From Mariniflexile sp. AS56 (lineage in GTDB: Bacteria > Bacteroidota > Bacteroidia > Flavobacteriales > Flavobacteriaceae): a stretch of DNA of 64,000 bases. Numbering within the stretch: the first letter of the stretch is position 1; the number at the start of each line of letters is the position of its first letter. The notes under the pieces are model-generated. The model saw only the letters and a program-made list of their open reading frames with translations, was not told the origin of the DNA and did no database searches. Made by a program: the position numbers and the translations under genes. Below, one piece after another: positions 26,241-35,801 of this stretch. Location of the stretch: NCBI RefSeq assembly GCF_030552475.1, contig NZ_JAUPED010000002.1, positions 62,001 to 126,000 on the forward strand, read 5' to 3'.

Positions 26241-29090
26241 TCAATTAATAATAGGTAATTGAGCTAATTCCTTTTTAAGAAATTTAGCGGTATAACTTTT
26301 TTTATGTGTCGCTACTTTTTCAGGAGTACCTTCAACAATTATTTGTCCGCCACCTCTTCCGCCTTCATAGCCAACATCAATAATATGGTCAACGGTTTTG
26401 ATTACATCTAAATTGTGTTCAATAATTAATACGGTATTTCCTTTATCAGCTAGTTTATTTAGTACAATCATTAACACCCGAATATCTTCAAAGTGTAAAC
26501 CTGTTGTTGGCTCGTCTAATATATAAAAAGTATTGCCAGTATCACGTTTACTTAACTCGGTAGCCAGTTTTATTCGCTGTGCTTCACCTCCAGAAAGGGT
26601 CGTGCTTTGCTGTCCCAATGTGATGTATCCTAAACCAACATCTTTTATTGTTTTAAGTTTATTATATATTTTAGGAATATGTTCAAAGAAGGGAACGGCC
26701 TCATTTATAGTCATATCCAACACATCACTAATGCTTTTTCCTTTATAACGAATTTCTAAGGTTTCACGATTAAAACGCTTGCCTTGGCAGGTTTCGCATT
26801 CTACATAAACATCTGGTAGAAAATTCATTTCAATAACTCGTAAACCACCACCTTGACAAGTTTCGCAACGGCCACCTTTCACGTTAAAACTAAAACGGCC
26901 TGCTTTATAACCACGAATCATGGCTTCAGGAATTTTAGCATATAAGCTTCGAATTTCGTCGAAAGTTTTTGTGTAGGTTGCAGGGTTGCTTCGGGGTGTT
27001 CTACCAATAGGCGATTGGTTAATATCAATCACTTTATCAATATGTTCTAAACCTTTAATGCTTTTATATGGCATTGGTTTTTTAACGCCATTAAAATAAT
27101 AAGCATTTAGAATAGGGTAGAGGGTTTCGTTTATTAAAGTAGATTTTCCACTTCCAGATACGCCTGTAACACCTATCATTTTCCCTAAAGGCAGCTTCAC
27201 CGATACGTTTTTTAAATTATTACCCGTACAGCCTTTAAGCTCAATAAAATGCCCGTTGCCTTCTCGACGCTTTTTTGGGATTTCTATTTGTTTGGTGCCA
27301 TTCAAATAATCGGCTGTTAAAGTGTTATGTGTTAAAAGTTCTTTTGGAGAGCCAATACTTATTATTTCGCCACCAAATTTTCCTGCTTTTGGGCCAATAT
27401 CTATCACATAATCAGCGCGTTCTATCATGTCTTTATCGTGTTCAACCACAATAACAGAATTCCCAATATCACGCAGCGCAACCAACGAATTTATTAATTT
27501 TTCGTTATCGCGTTGGTGTAAACCAATACTAGGTTCATCTAAAATATAGAGAACACCAACTAACTGAGAACCAATTTGTGTTGCTAACCGAATACGTTGT
27601 GCTTCACCACCAGATAAGGATTTGGAACTTCGGTTTAGTGATAAATAATCCAAGCCAACATCCAATAAAAATTGAAGTCTCGATTTTATTTCTTTAAGAA
27701 CTTCTTCTGCAATTTTAAATTGTTTTTCAGAAAGATGCTTATGTAAATCTTTAAACCAAGCAGATAACTCTATAATATCGGCATTGGCAAGTTCTGCTAT
27801 GTTTTTTTCGTTTATTTTGAAGTAAAGAGATTCTTTTTTAAGGCGTGAGCCTTCACAAACAGGGCATGTTACCTTGTCCATGTATTCTTTAGCCCAACGT
27901 TTTAAAGAAGTCGATTCGGCTGTTTTATATTGGTTTTCAATAAAATTAGCAACGCCTTCAAAATCTATTTTATAATCTCGGGTAACGCCTAAAGTTTTAC
28001 TTTCAACCGAAAATTTTTCATTCCCACCAAACAAAATCATTTGTTTTGCTTCGTCAGGAATGTCTTTATAAGCATCGGTTAATTTAAAATTATAACGTTG
28101 TGCAATGGTTTCAAATTGTTTAAATATCCAGCTGCTTTTTTCAGGTCCGTGAGGTGCAAGCGCTCCAGCTTTTATAGAAAGACTGGCGTCTGGCACTATC
28201 TTATTTTCGTTTACTTTATATAAAGTTCCAATACCGTTACAGGTATCGCAGGCGCCTTTTGGCGAGTTGAATGAGAAATTATTAGGTTCTGGGTTTGGGT
28301 ATGAAATTCCTGAAGACGGGCACATCAAATTTCGGCTAAAATAGCGTGCTTCATTGGTGTCTTGGTCTATAACCATCAATACATCTTCCCCATGATACAT
28401 GGCTGTATTTATGCTTTCCGTAAGGCGTTTGTCATTATCTGTAGTGCCGTCTATAACCAACCGGTCAATTACAATTTCAACATCGTGCATTTTGTAACGG
28501 TCTAACATCATGCCTTTTGTGATGTCTTTTATTTCGCCGTCTGTTCTAACTTTTACAAAACCTTGTTTGCCAATTTGTTCAAATAATTCGCGGTAATGTC
28601 CTTTACGAGAGCGTACTACGGGAGCTAGAATGTTAATACGTTTCCCTTTAAAGTCGCTTGTAATAAGTTCTTTGATAAGTTCGTCGCTATAGCTTACCAT
28701 TTTTTCGCCGGTGTTGTAACTGTAAGCGTCACTGGCTCGGGCATATAACAATCGTAAAAAATCGTAAATTTCGGTAATAGTACCAACGGTAGAACGTGGT
28801 GATTTACTGGTGGTTTTTTGCTCGATGGCAATTACAGGACTTAAACCATCAATTTTGTCTACATCAGGGCGTTCTAAACCGCCTAAAAATTGGCGCGCAT
28901 AGGCCGAAAAAGTTTCGATATAGCGGCGCTGCCCTTCAGCATAAATAGTATCAAAAGCTAGAGATGATTTTCCACTACCAGACAAACCTGTAATAACTAC
29001 AAGTTGTTCTCGGGGAATGGATACATCTATATTTTTGAGATTGTGGACTCGTGCTCCTTTAACTTCAATGAAATCGTCGAATTGGCTCAT
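26241..29090 (-). CDS. uvrA: Excinuclease ABC subunit UvrA
   Basis: The protein has about 949 residues with two UvrA-type ABC ATPase halves: Walker [10 protein letters not shown] near the N-terminus and GVSGSGKST in the second half, signatures [12 protein letters not shown] and [12 protein letters not shown], and Walker [11 protein letters not shown] and [10 protein letters not shown]. It recognises DNA lesions and loads UvrB in nucleotide excision repair. The insertion domain has zinc modules CPVCEGSR and CETCQGGG...CETCQGKRF; the first module reads CPSSG...CDTC, one Cys short of the usual four. The start is placed at ATG 29090 ([10 protein letters not shown]), because the -7 box at 29106-29113 overlaps the alternative TTG at 29108. 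Confidence 0.97.
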   Translation of the reverse strand: MSQFDDFIEVKGARVHNLKNIDVSIPREQLVVITGLSGSGKSSLAFDTIYAEGQRRYIETFSAYARQFLGGLERPDVDKIDGLSPVIAIEQKTTSKSPRSTVGTITEIYDFLRLLYARASDAYSYNTGEKMVSYSDELIKELITSDFKGKRINILAPVVRSRKGHYRELFEQIGKQGFVKVRTDGEIKDITKGMMLDRYKMHDVEIVIDRLVIDGTTDNDKRLTESINTAMYHGEDVLMVIDQDTNEARYFSRNLMCPSSGISYPNPEPNNFSFNSPKGACDTCNGIGTLYKVNENKIVPDASLSIKAGALAPHGPEKSSWIFKQFETIAQRYNFKLTDAYKDIPDEAKQMILFGGNEKFSVESKTLGVTRDYKIDFEGVANFIENQYKTAESTSLKRWAKEYMDKVTCPVCEGSRLKKESLYFKINEKNIAELANADIIELSAWFKDLHKHLSEKQFKIAEEVLKEIKSRLQFLLDVGLDYLSLNRSSKSLSGGEAQRIRLATQIGSQLVGVLYILDEPSIGLHQRDNEKLINSLVALRDIGNSVIVVEHDKDMIERADYVIDIGPKAGKFGGEIISIGSPKELLTHNTLTADYLNGTKQIEIPKKRREGNGHFIELKGCTGNNLKNVSVKLPLGKMIGVTGVSGSGKSTLINETLYPILNAYYFNGVKKPMPYKSIKGLEHIDKVIDINQSPIGRTPRSNPATYTKTFDEIRSLYAKIPEAMIRGYKAGRFSFNVKGGRCETCQGGGLRVIEMNFLPDVYVECETCQGKRFNRETLEIRYKGKSISDVLDMTINEAVPFFEHIPKIYNKLKTIKDVGLGYITLGQQSTTLSGGEAQRIKLATELSKRDTGNTFYILDEPTTGLHFEDIRVLMIVLNKLADKGNTVLIIEHNLDVIKTVDHIIDVGYEGGRGGGQIIVEGTPEKVATHKKSYTAKFLKKELAQLPIIN

Positions 29091-29105
29091 AAATTGGCAA
29101 AAGAG

Positions 29106-29113
29106 CAAAGTTA
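29106..29113 (-). promoter_or_regulatory. -7 element of uvrA
   Basis: Minus-strand TAACTTTG matches TAnnTTTG. Transcription would start near 29099, only about 9 bases before the uvrA ATG, which rules out the longer TTG start. No TTG is evident at -33. Confidence 0.5.
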
Positions 29114-29212
29114 CAATTTTAGTTGTTAAATTCTTGTGAAGATTTATTTCAGATTTTTAAATGAACTATTTATTATGAAGCGTACCTATGAAAAACGTAT
29201 TAGTTTCTATAG

Positions 29213-29689
29213 TTAATCTTCCATAATGTCCAGATGCACAATTAAATAGCCACGTTGTTTAAACTTGGCAATATCCATAAAGGCTTGTTTCGATAAATCG
29301 ATTTCACGGTCTTTAATAAAGGGGCCTCTATCGTTAACAGTTACAACCACCGATTCGCCATTAACCGTATTGGTCACTTTAATTTTAGTACCAAATTTCA
29401 AGGTTCTGTGTGCAGCAGTGTAGCCTGTATTGCTGAATTTTTCACCACTTGCCGTTTTCTTACCATTAAATTTATCGTGGTAATACGAGGCATGTGCATT
29501 TTCTTTATATGGAGCGTAATTGATGAAAGTGCTATCTACTAAAATACTATCGGTTAAAATGGAATCATTTTGTACTAGGTTGAAATGATTGCTGTTTTTA
29601 TTATAATTACTTGAAGATTTAAAGCTGCTTAGAATAATTAGCAAACCTAAAAAGCCGATAATTTGAGTAGTTAACTTCATATATTTCAT
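29213..29689 (-). CDS. RlpA-like double-psi beta-barrel protein
   Basis: The 158-residue exported protein has an N-terminal hydrophobic segment (about 8-25) then the double-psi barrel of RlpA in residues 65-155: ASYYHDKFNGKKTASGE, YTAAHRTLKFGTKIKVTN, VTVNDRGPF and EIDLSKQAF. The conserved Asp of NDRGPF, used by lytic transglycosylase members, is present. It lacks the SPOR domain seen in longer RlpA proteins, so septal targeting is doubtful. The role is probably peptidoglycan-related in the envelope. Two in-frame ATG (residues 1 and 4) are equally plausible starts. It sits downstream of the small secreted protein gene and before uvrA in the same direction. Confidence 0.88.
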   Translation of the reverse strand: MKYMKLTTQIIGFLGLLIILSSFKSSSNYNKNSNHFNLVQNDSILTDSILVDSTFINYAPYKENAHASYYHDKFNGKKTASGEKFSNTGYTAAHRTLKFGTKIKVTNTVNGESVVVTVNDRGPFIKDREIDLSKQAFMDIAKFKQRGYLIVHLDIMED

Positions 29690-29763
29690 TTATTGAATTC
29701 TTAATAACGACAGAATTGATTTTTAATTATACGTGCTAATTCACTTTTTAGATTTTTTGGTTA

Positions 29764-29800
29764 TAAAAAAAGAAGTTTCCATGTAAAAAGAAGCTTCTTT
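29764..29800 (-). terminator. Likely intrinsic terminator of the small secreted protein gene
   Basis: On the minus strand AAAGAAGCTTC pairs with GAAACTTCTTT (one mismatch) and a T run follows. It separates the 29825 gene from the RlpA gene. Confidence 0.6.
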
Positions 29801-29824
29801 AATTCGTGTAATTTAACTGAATTA

Positions 29825-30196
29825 CTATTGTTTTTTTGATAATTCTCCAGCAGTTATTGATTTCGTATAATTGGCTTTAACCTGTTTTAAAAAACCGAAA
29901 AATTTTCTATTGTCTTGACGTTCTAAAACAATACCAGTCGTTCCGTCCTCATTCTTTATAACTTCTTTAACTACCACATGGTTGCCGTGTACACTCTTAT
30001 AATTAGCAATGCCTCCTCGTTTTACTATGGTATTTAGTCTGGGGAAATCAATGTGATTATAAGTATTATTGTTTGGTGAATTTATTACGAGTACATCGCC
30101 TACTTTTGGTTCAATTTGTCCCATTTCAAGGGCTTGTAATTGATTTGAAAAAGTGAAACTTACCGTTAATAGCAATAGATAATAGATTTTTCTCAT
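29825..30196 (-). CDS. Small secreted protein of unknown function
   Basis: The 123-residue product has a signal peptide (about 1-22, LLLLTVSFTFSNQLQA). The mature part is beta-rich and basic, with a distinctive phrase SPNNNTYNHIDFPRLNTIVKRGG followed by GIVLERQDNRKFFGF. It resembles short secreted proteins conserved in flavobacteria; I do not recognise a domain or function. It precedes the RlpA-like gene with a terminator between. The 410 bases upstream contain no convincing gene. Confidence 0.7.
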   Translation of the reverse strand: MRKIYYLLLLTVSFTFSNQLQALEMGQIEPKVGDVLVINSPNNNTYNHIDFPRLNTIVKRGGIANYKSVHGNHVVVKEVIKNEDGTTGIVLERQDNRKFFGFLKQVKANYTKSITAGELSKKQ

Positions 30197-30607
30197 GACT
30201 AAATTTTTATAGAATTATTAATATTGGTTCTAAAATAAATAGTAGGAAAATAGATTGAAAATATTTTTAGAAATATTTAACTTTTGAAAAACATCTCTTA
30301 AAAGATGGTAACCTAGGTAATGAAAGGGGGCGATGATAAGGGGATATAAATTAAATAAGCAAGAGGTGGTTTAATTGTAGGTTCAGTGTAGAAATTAGTT
30401 GTATTCAGGCTTGTTATCCCTATTAGAATACGGGGTATTTGAAAAAGTGATAAGATTGTGATTTAACAAAAAATTAAGATTTTAATTGGGAATTCATTTA
30501 TGTTTTTTTGATTCGAATGATTATTTGAATTATTGTTTTATCTATATTTATTATAATTGCAATACAGAATAATATGGTTATTAAACTTTTTAAAATTTAC
30601 AATATAT
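30197..30607. other. Intergenic region without supported gene
   Basis: About 410 AT-rich bases separate two divergent genes. Short ATG frames exist (for example near 30308) but run only a few codons. TATAATTG at 30553-30560 is a weak -7-like match in front of the 30608 gene. No RNA fold or repeat stands out. Confidence 0.5.
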
Positions 30608-31132
30608 ATGAAATTATTAGGGATAGGTTCGAGAATTAATCATACAGAATACGGCAAAGGGGTTGTTACCAACGTAACTTCACAACATTATTGGGTTACT
30701 TTTATTGAAAACGGATTAGAAACTATTCATATTGATAGTGATTTTGAAGTGATTGAAGCGGCTGATGGTGATGTGGATGCAGTTAGTTTTTTTGATGTTG
30801 AAAGTAGCTTGGTGAATATTTTAAAAAAATGGAGTGATGTGAGCGAAATTGTATCTATCGCAGATAAATATAAGGGAGGTAAACTTATTTTAGAACCAGC
30901 AGATGCCAGTTTGAAACCGTATGAATTGCCAATCGATACTTTTTTTCGTAAAATAACGATGGTGCGCGATCGCTTGCGTGTTATGGAACAGCGTATTAAT
31001 GCCAGCGATTTAGACGAACAAGGTAAAATAGATTTACAGCAATACATTACCAGAATTTACGGAAGTCTAACCAGTTTTAATGTGTTGTTTAAATCTAAAA
31101 ACCACAATTTCGTGGGGCAGAAGGGGAGTTGA
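30608..31132 (+). CDS. Conserved hypothetical protein with N-terminal SH3/Tudor-like barrel
   Basis: The start is set at ATG 30608 (MKLLGIGSRINH), giving 174 residues; the open frame runs back to a TTG at 30557 that adds an unlikely N-terminus. Residues 4-45 read GIGSRINHTEYGKGVVTNV...WVTFIENGLETI, the pattern of small SH3/Tudor-like barrels (GDxVxHxxFGxGxV...VxFxxGxK) such as the UvrD/PcrA C-terminal domain. Residues 60-165 are mostly helical with paired coiled segments (ITMVRDRLRVMEQRINASDLDEQGK). No enzyme motif is seen. A nucleic-acid or protein-binding role is inferred. Flavobacteria appear to have close relatives, none characterised to my knowledge. Confidence 0.75.
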   Translation: MKLLGIGSRINHTEYGKGVVTNVTSQHYWVTFIENGLETIHIDSDFEVIEAADGDVDAVSFFDVESSLVNILKKWSDVSEIVSIADKYKGGKLILEPADASLKPYELPIDTFFRKITMVRDRLRVMEQRINASDLDEQGKIDLQQYITRIYGSLTSFNVLFKSKNHNFVGQKGS

Positions 31133-31142
31133 TTTTAGTTTG

Positions 31143-31196
31143 CAGTTGCAGTCGCAGTCGCAGTTTCAGTCTCAGTCTCAGTCTCAGTCGCAGTTT
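31143..31196. repeat. Hexanucleotide tandem repeat array (CAGTCN-type)
   Basis: Nine 6-base units in register: CAGTTG, CAGTCG, CAGTCG, CAGTTT, CAGTCT, CAGTCT, CAGTCT, CAGTCG, CAGTTT. The segment 31149-31159 (CAGTCGCAGTC) is the exact complement of GACTGCGACTG at 31224-31234, so the array and its downstream arm can form a long hairpin between two convergent genes. It may work as a bidirectional terminator and may vary in copy number by slippage. Confidence 0.85.
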
Positions 31197-31239
31197 TCAA
31201 TATCTATTTTTAGTGAATACCGTGACTGCGACTGTATAC

Positions 31240-31959
31240 TTATTTAGTTGCCTTTAAATTAGTAATATCTAACCCGAAAACGCCAAATTTATGGAAGCTT
31301 GGTAGTTGTGCGCCACTTTCTGTGGTCACCCAATCGTTCCAAGTAGCTGTTAAACCGCTAATAGGCAAAATATCAACCCACATTTGAAAACTTGTGGGTT
31401 TTCCCTCTTCATCTAGATGCCATAAATAGGAATCTCCAGGTGTAGTACCTCCAGATGTATAGGTTAGTAAAAGTGCTTTTTTATTATTTTCTAAATTAAC
31501 TAAACGGCGTTCAGTACCTGTATCAAACACCTTATATGGTGCTACCAACCAAAAGGAGTCGTTATTGAAATAGCTTGTAGCTTTTTCAATGAGTTCTATA
31601 GATGAATCAGCATCCGCCACCTTTACATTCTGTTCGTAGGCTTTGTTTTTAGAAGGATCGTTTAAATGGAGTATTACTTTGTATTTCTTCCAATAAACTT
31701 CACAAATGTTTTCATTTTTATTCCATTTAAAAAGATGTCTTCGTTTAAAAGTCCATTCTATATAATTGGTATTCTCAAAAGCTTCGTGGTCTAAGGCGTT
31801 AAGCATTTTATGAGCGAGTGCATCAGCTTCATGGCCTGTGATACCTGGAGGTAATTCTTCATTATATTTGAAGTAAAGAAAGCCAAAAAGCAATATACTG
31901 GGAAGTGTTATAAACACCAGAATACCTATAATTATTTTTACTATTTTTTTCGATTTCAT
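31240..31959 (-). CDS. Membrane-anchored hypothetical protein
   Basis: The 239-residue protein has one N-terminal membrane helix (about 7-29) and an external domain of beta strands. Notable phrases are ADALAHKMLNALDHEAFENTNYIEWTF, DSFWLVAPYKVFDTGT and YLWHLDEEGKPTSFQMWVDILP. The layout (helix, then a strand-rich body with an N-terminal helix) resembles outer-membrane-lipoprotein-carrier-like folds used by several Bacteroidota lipoproteins, but this is weak. It is the last gene of a minus-strand run (ACP phosphodiesterase, GGT, this gene). Function unknown. Confidence 0.65.
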   Translation of the reverse strand: MKSKKIVKIIIGILVFITLPSILLFGFLYFKYNEELPPGITGHEADALAHKMLNALDHEAFENTNYIEWTFKRRHLFKWNKNENICEVYWKKYKVILHLNDPSKNKAYEQNVKVADADSSIELIEKATSYFNNDSFWLVAPYKVFDTGTERRLVNLENNKKALLLTYTSGGTTPGDSYLWHLDEEGKPTSFQMWVDILPISGLTATWNDWVTTESGAQLPSFHKFGVFGLDITNLKATK

Positions 31960-32026
31960 GGAAGTGAGTTATGATGCAAACATCTATAAATTATTAGTTT
32001 CAAAGGTGTTGGTTGAATGAAAATAA

Positions 32027-33721
32027 TTAAAAACCAACAGCCGTATCATCCCCTCGATAATCTGCACCACCTTCTAGCGACTTATCTTTTAAAACAAGTA
32101 TGCCATCGACTTTGCCAATAACGGGTGAATCTTTTTCATTGATGGAGTATCCTAGATTTTGAAGGTTTTTAATGGTTGTCGCATTAAATAAATTTGGCTC
32201 CATTCTAATTTCGTCTGGTAACCACTGGTGGTGAAAACGTGGTGCATTAACGGCCTCTTGCATAGACATATTAAATTCATGAACATTCAATATAGTTTGA
32301 AGTACCGATGTAATAATGGTCGAGCCTCCTGGTGTACCAACAGACATTAATAATTTACCGTTTTTCTCTACAATGGTGGGTGTCATGGAGCTTAACATAC
32401 GTTTTTCTGGCGCAATACTATTCGCTTCACCACCTGTAACACCAAACATATTTGGAACTCCTGGTTTGCTGCTAAAATCGTCCATTTCGTTATTCAAGAA
32501 AAAACCAAGTTCAGAACAGTATAATTTAGAACCGTAAGCACCGTTTAAGGTAGTCGTCGCAGAAATTGCATTACCAAATTGGTCTATTATGGAGTAATGT
32601 GTGGTTTCATCACTTTCAATAATTTGTATGTTTCCGTGCGACACATCAGAAGAGCGTGTTGCTTTGTTTTCTTCAAAATCACGCATTCGTTTCGTTACAT
32701 ATGTATGGCTTAAAAGAGTGTCTAACGGAATTTTAATAAAATCAGGATCTCCTAAGTAATAACTTCTGTCCGCATAAGCACGACGTTCAGCTTCGGTAAT
32801 AACTTGAATGGTTTTAAGTGTGTTATGTCCAAATTCATGTAAATCGAAAGGTTCAATCATTTTCATAATTTGCGCCAAACAAACGCCACCACTAGAAGGT
32901 GGTGCCATCGAAATTATTTTTAAATCATCATATTCAAAAACAATGGGATTTCTCCATTTTACCTCATATTTAGCGAAGTCTTCTTCGGTGATTATACCCC
33001 CATTTTCTTGAATAAATTTAGCTAAAACACGAGCCACTTCACCTTTATAAAAACCGTCTTTACCATGCGTTAACAAGCGTTCTAATGTGCGAGCCAAGGC
33101 AGGGTATTTAATAGTGTCGTTTTCTTTCCATGGTTTATTGAACACTATCGAGTCTTTATTCACTTTATTAAAATAGGACTGATAATATTGAATACGTTCT
33201 TCCTGCTTTTTAGTAACTACCACGCCTTTATAAGCAAGCGCAATAACAGGTTCTAAAATAGTTTCTATGGGTAAAGAACCTAGTTTTTCGTGTACAGCAA
33301 ATACGCCAGCAACCGTTCCGGGTACACCAATAGCCATGGCTCCAAGTGTACTTTTGTTGGGTATTACGTTTCCGCTTTCATCTAAAAACATATCTTTTGA
33401 AGCGCTTAATGGTGCTTTTTCTCTATAATCAATACTTCCTAGCTCGCCATTTGCTTTTCTGTAAACCATAAAACCACCACCGCCAATATTACCAGCGAAG
33501 GGGAATGATACTGCTAATGCTAGTTCGGTGGCCACCATGGCATCAAAAGCATTGCCTCCCTTTTTTAGAATGTCCGTTCCTATTTTAGAGGCTTCTTCAC
33601 GAGCAGAAACGACCATGGCACTTTTGGTTATAACACCCCGTTGTTGTGTGTCTTCTTTTACAGCTTTTTTACAATTAACTAGTAAAAAAGCAATGATGGT
33701 ACATGCTAAAAATTTCTTCAT
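32027..33721 (-). CDS. ggt: Gamma-glutamyltransferase, lipoprotein
   Basis: The 564-residue proenzyme has a lipoprotein signal ending LLVNC (Cys17). The autocatalytic cleavage site and nucleophile are present: ESDETTHYSIID with Thr373 as the new N-terminus of the small subunit. Large-subunit motifs GNAFDAMVA and GGGFMVY, and the substrate-binding NNEMDDFS and MLSSMTPT of the small subunit are intact. It cleaves the gamma-glutamyl bond of glutathione and related peptides in the periplasm or at the surface. It follows the ACP phosphodiesterase gene by four bases, so the two are probably co-transcribed, though there is no evident metabolic link. Confidence 0.95.
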   Translation of the reverse strand: MKKFLACTIIAFLLVNCKKAVKEDTQQRGVITKSAMVVSAREEASKIGTDILKKGGNAFDAMVATELALAVSFPFAGNIGGGGFMVYRKANGELGSIDYREKAPLSASKDMFLDESGNVIPNKSTLGAMAIGVPGTVAGVFAVHEKLGSLPIETILEPVIALAYKGVVVTKKQEERIQYYQSYFNKVNKDSIVFNKPWKENDTIKYPALARTLERLLTHGKDGFYKGEVARVLAKFIQENGGIITEEDFAKYEVKWRNPIVFEYDDLKIISMAPPSSGGVCLAQIMKMIEPFDLHEFGHNTLKTIQVITEAERRAYADRSYYLGDPDFIKIPLDTLLSHTYVTKRMRDFEENKATRSSDVSHGNIQIIESDETTHYSIIDQFGNAISATTTLNGAYGSKLYCSELGFFLNNEMDDFSSKPGVPNMFGVTGGEANSIAPEKRMLSSMTPTIVEKNGKLLMSVGTPGGSTIITSVLQTILNVHEFNMSMQEAVNAPRFHHQWLPDEIRMEPNLFNATTIKNLQNLGYSINEKDSPVIGKVDGILVLKDKSLEGGADYRGDDTAVGF

Positions 33722-33725
33722 AATA

Positions 33726-34319
33726 TTAAATAATGCTAACTTCTATAAGTTTTTGTTTCGAAAAGCTAATAAGTTCTTCAAAAAAGGATGAAAATTCAGT
33801 TTCAAAATCTTCATAAAATAATTCTAGTTCGTTAACGGCCTCATTCATACCAGATCGGTTTTTGGTACGTCTATTCATGCCGTCTAAAACTCTGGAAATA
33901 CCTTCTATAGAGGCGTAATTTAAGAGCCAATTATCAGTGACCATATATGGCATCATTTTTTGAATGCGCAAAGGTAGCAATTCGTAGTGCGTTTCTAAGG
34001 AATCATAAAAAGTATCAACATACACATCTAAAGGAATGTCGCTATATTGACTCCAGTTTTTTGCTAAAAAATGATCATATAAAATATCGACTATAATACC
34101 TGAATAATGGCCATATTTTTCATGCAAACGTTTCGTGCTTTGCCTCACTGTTGGGTGTGCATCTGTAAACGTATCAATATTTCTATGTAATAAAATACCT
34201 GTTTGAATGTGCTTGGGGTGTTTCTTGTATGATTTCCCTTTAATGCCATCGGCGATAAAATTTCCTATGGTAACCAATTCATTTTCTCCCGATAAATATA
34301 TATGTGCTAAATAATTCAT
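33726..34319 (-). CDS. Acyl carrier protein phosphodiesterase (AcpH family)
   Basis: The 197-residue protein matches AcpH/DUF479: MNYLAHIYLSGENELVTIGNFIADGIKG at the start, GILLHRNIDTFTDAHP, IVDILYDHFLAKNW. His and Asp residues in LHRxID and DxxYDHFLA are the metal-binding set of this HD-like family. It removes the 4'-phosphopantetheine arm from holo-ACP. Length and motif order are complete. The next gene (GGT) starts four bases after its stop. It is divergent from glmM. Confidence 0.9.
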   Translation of the reverse strand: MNYLAHIYLSGENELVTIGNFIADGIKGKSYKKHPKHIQTGILLHRNIDTFTDAHPTVRQSTKRLHEKYGHYSGIIVDILYDHFLAKNWSQYSDIPLDVYVDTFYDSLETHYELLPLRIQKMMPYMVTDNWLLNYASIEGISRVLDGMNRRTKNRSGMNEAVNELELFYEDFETEFSSFFEELISFSKQKLIEVSII

Positions 34320-34366
34320 TTGTGAAATTTACGAATTCCTATTCATGAATTACAATTTTGAAATAG

Positions 34367-34374
34367 TATATTTG
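34367..34374 (+). promoter_or_regulatory. -7 element of glmM
   Basis: TATATTTG fits TAnnTTTG, 23 bases before the glmM ATG. No clear -33 TTG. Confidence 0.5.
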
Positions 34375-34397
34375 TTCACCAATTTGAAATAAATAAT

Positions 34398-35786
34398 ATG
34401 ACACTAATAAAATCAATTTCTGGAATTAGAGGAACTATTGGCGGAAACGTCGGTGAAAACCTAACGCCAATCGATGCTGTAAAATTCGCTGCCGCTTATG
34501 GGGTTTGGCTAAAACAGCAAAGTGAAAAAGATACTTACAAAGTAGTAGTAGGTAGAGATGCCCGCATTTCTGGAGCGATGGTTCAGAATTTAGTAATGAA
34601 TACCTTAGTTGGTTTAGGTATACATGTAGTCGATTTAGGCTTGTCTACCACACCAACTGTAGAAATGGCAGTGCCTATGGAACATGCTGATGGTGGTATT
34701 ATATTAACAGCAAGTCATAACCCAAAACAATGGAACGCTCTAAAATTGCTTAATAACAAAGGAGAGTTTCTTGATGGTGTTGAAGGTGCTAAAATTCTAG
34801 AAATTGCCGAGAGTGATTCTATGAGTTTTGCCGATGTAGATAGTTTAGGGAAAATAACAAAGAATAAAGCTTATATAGATTTACATATTATTGAGGTGCT
34901 AGATTTAGAGTTGGTTACAGTACCAGCTATTGAAGAGGCCCGCTTTAAAGTGGTTGTAGATGGTGTGAATTCTACAGGTGGTATCGCAATTCCATTACTT
35001 TTAGAACGTTTAGGTGTTGAAGTTGTGAAGTTATATTGTGAGCCTAACGGACAATTTCCTCACAACCCAGAACCTTTAAAGGAACATTTAGGGGATTTGT
35101 CTGAAGCTGTTAAAAAGCATAAAGCCGATTTCGGAATTGTAGTCGATCCAGATGTAGACCGTTTAGCGTTTATGGATGAAAACGGCGACATGTTTGGAGA
35201 AGAGTATACATTGGTAGCTTGTGCTGATTATGTGTTGAGTAAAACACCAGGGAATACGGTAAGTAATATGAGCTCTACCAGAGCCTTACGTGATGTTACC
35301 GAAAAACATGGCGGTACGTATGAGGCGAGTGCTGTTGGCGAGGTGAACGTTGTGAAATTAATGAAGAAAAATAAGGTTGTTATTGGTGGTGAAGGTAATG
35401 GTGGTATTATTTACCCAGAATCTCATTACGGTCGTGATGCTTTAGTAGGTGTGGCTTTGTTTTTAAGTTTATTGGCTGAAAAAGGTATGAAAGTAAGCGA
35501 ACTTAGAAAAACCTATCCAGACTACTTTATGAGTAAAAAGAAGATAGAATTAACACCAGATTTGGATGTAGATGGTATTTTAGTTGCCATGGAAAACCGT
35601 TATAAAAACGAACAATTAACCACGATTGATGGGGTTAAAATTGATTTTTCTGATAGTTGGGTACACTTGCGTAAAAGTAATACAGAGCCTATTATTAGAA
35701 TTTATACAGAAGCCAAATCACAGCAAGAAGCCGATGGGTTGGCAGATAAATTTATTGAGGAAATAGGTAGTATTGCTAAAGGATAA
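34398..35786 (+). CDS. glmM: Phosphoglucosamine mutase / alpha-D-phosphohexomutase
   Basis: The 462-residue enzyme has all four family motifs: phosphoserine loop TASHNP (Ser106), metal loop DPDVDR (250-255), sugar loop GEGNGG, and C-terminal phosphate loop RKSNTEPIIRIY. The start MTLIKSISGIRGT is conserved. It interconverts glucosamine-6- and -1-phosphate for peptidoglycan and LPS precursors; Bacteroidota members can also be annotated phosphomannomutase, so the exact sugar is not certain. It heads a plus-strand run with the DUF3124, MarC and DUF4256 genes at short spacing (15, 1 and 12 bases). Confidence 0.88.
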   Translation: MTLIKSISGIRGTIGGNVGENLTPIDAVKFAAAYGVWLKQQSEKDTYKVVVGRDARISGAMVQNLVMNTLVGLGIHVVDLGLSTTPTVEMAVPMEHADGGIILTASHNPKQWNALKLLNNKGEFLDGVEGAKILEIAESDSMSFADVDSLGKITKNKAYIDLHIIEVLDLELVTVPAIEEARFKVVVDGVNSTGGIAIPLLLERLGVEVVKLYCEPNGQFPHNPEPLKEHLGDLSEAVKKHKADFGIVVDPDVDRLAFMDENGDMFGEEYTLVACADYVLSKTPGNTVSNMSSTRALRDVTEKHGGTYEASAVGEVNVVKLMKKNKVVIGGEGNGGIIYPESHYGRDALVGVALFLSLLAEKGMKVSELRKTYPDYFMSKKKIELTPDLDVDGILVAMENRYKNEQLTTIDGVKIDFSDSWVHLRKSNTEPIIRIYTEAKSQQEADGLADKFIEEIGSIAKG

Positions 35787-35801
35787 ATATAAAATGAACG
35801 T

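Noticed and set aside
31143-31196. Hexanucleotide array as a CRISPR array
   Set aside because: Units are 6 bases with no spacers and no cas genes nearby.
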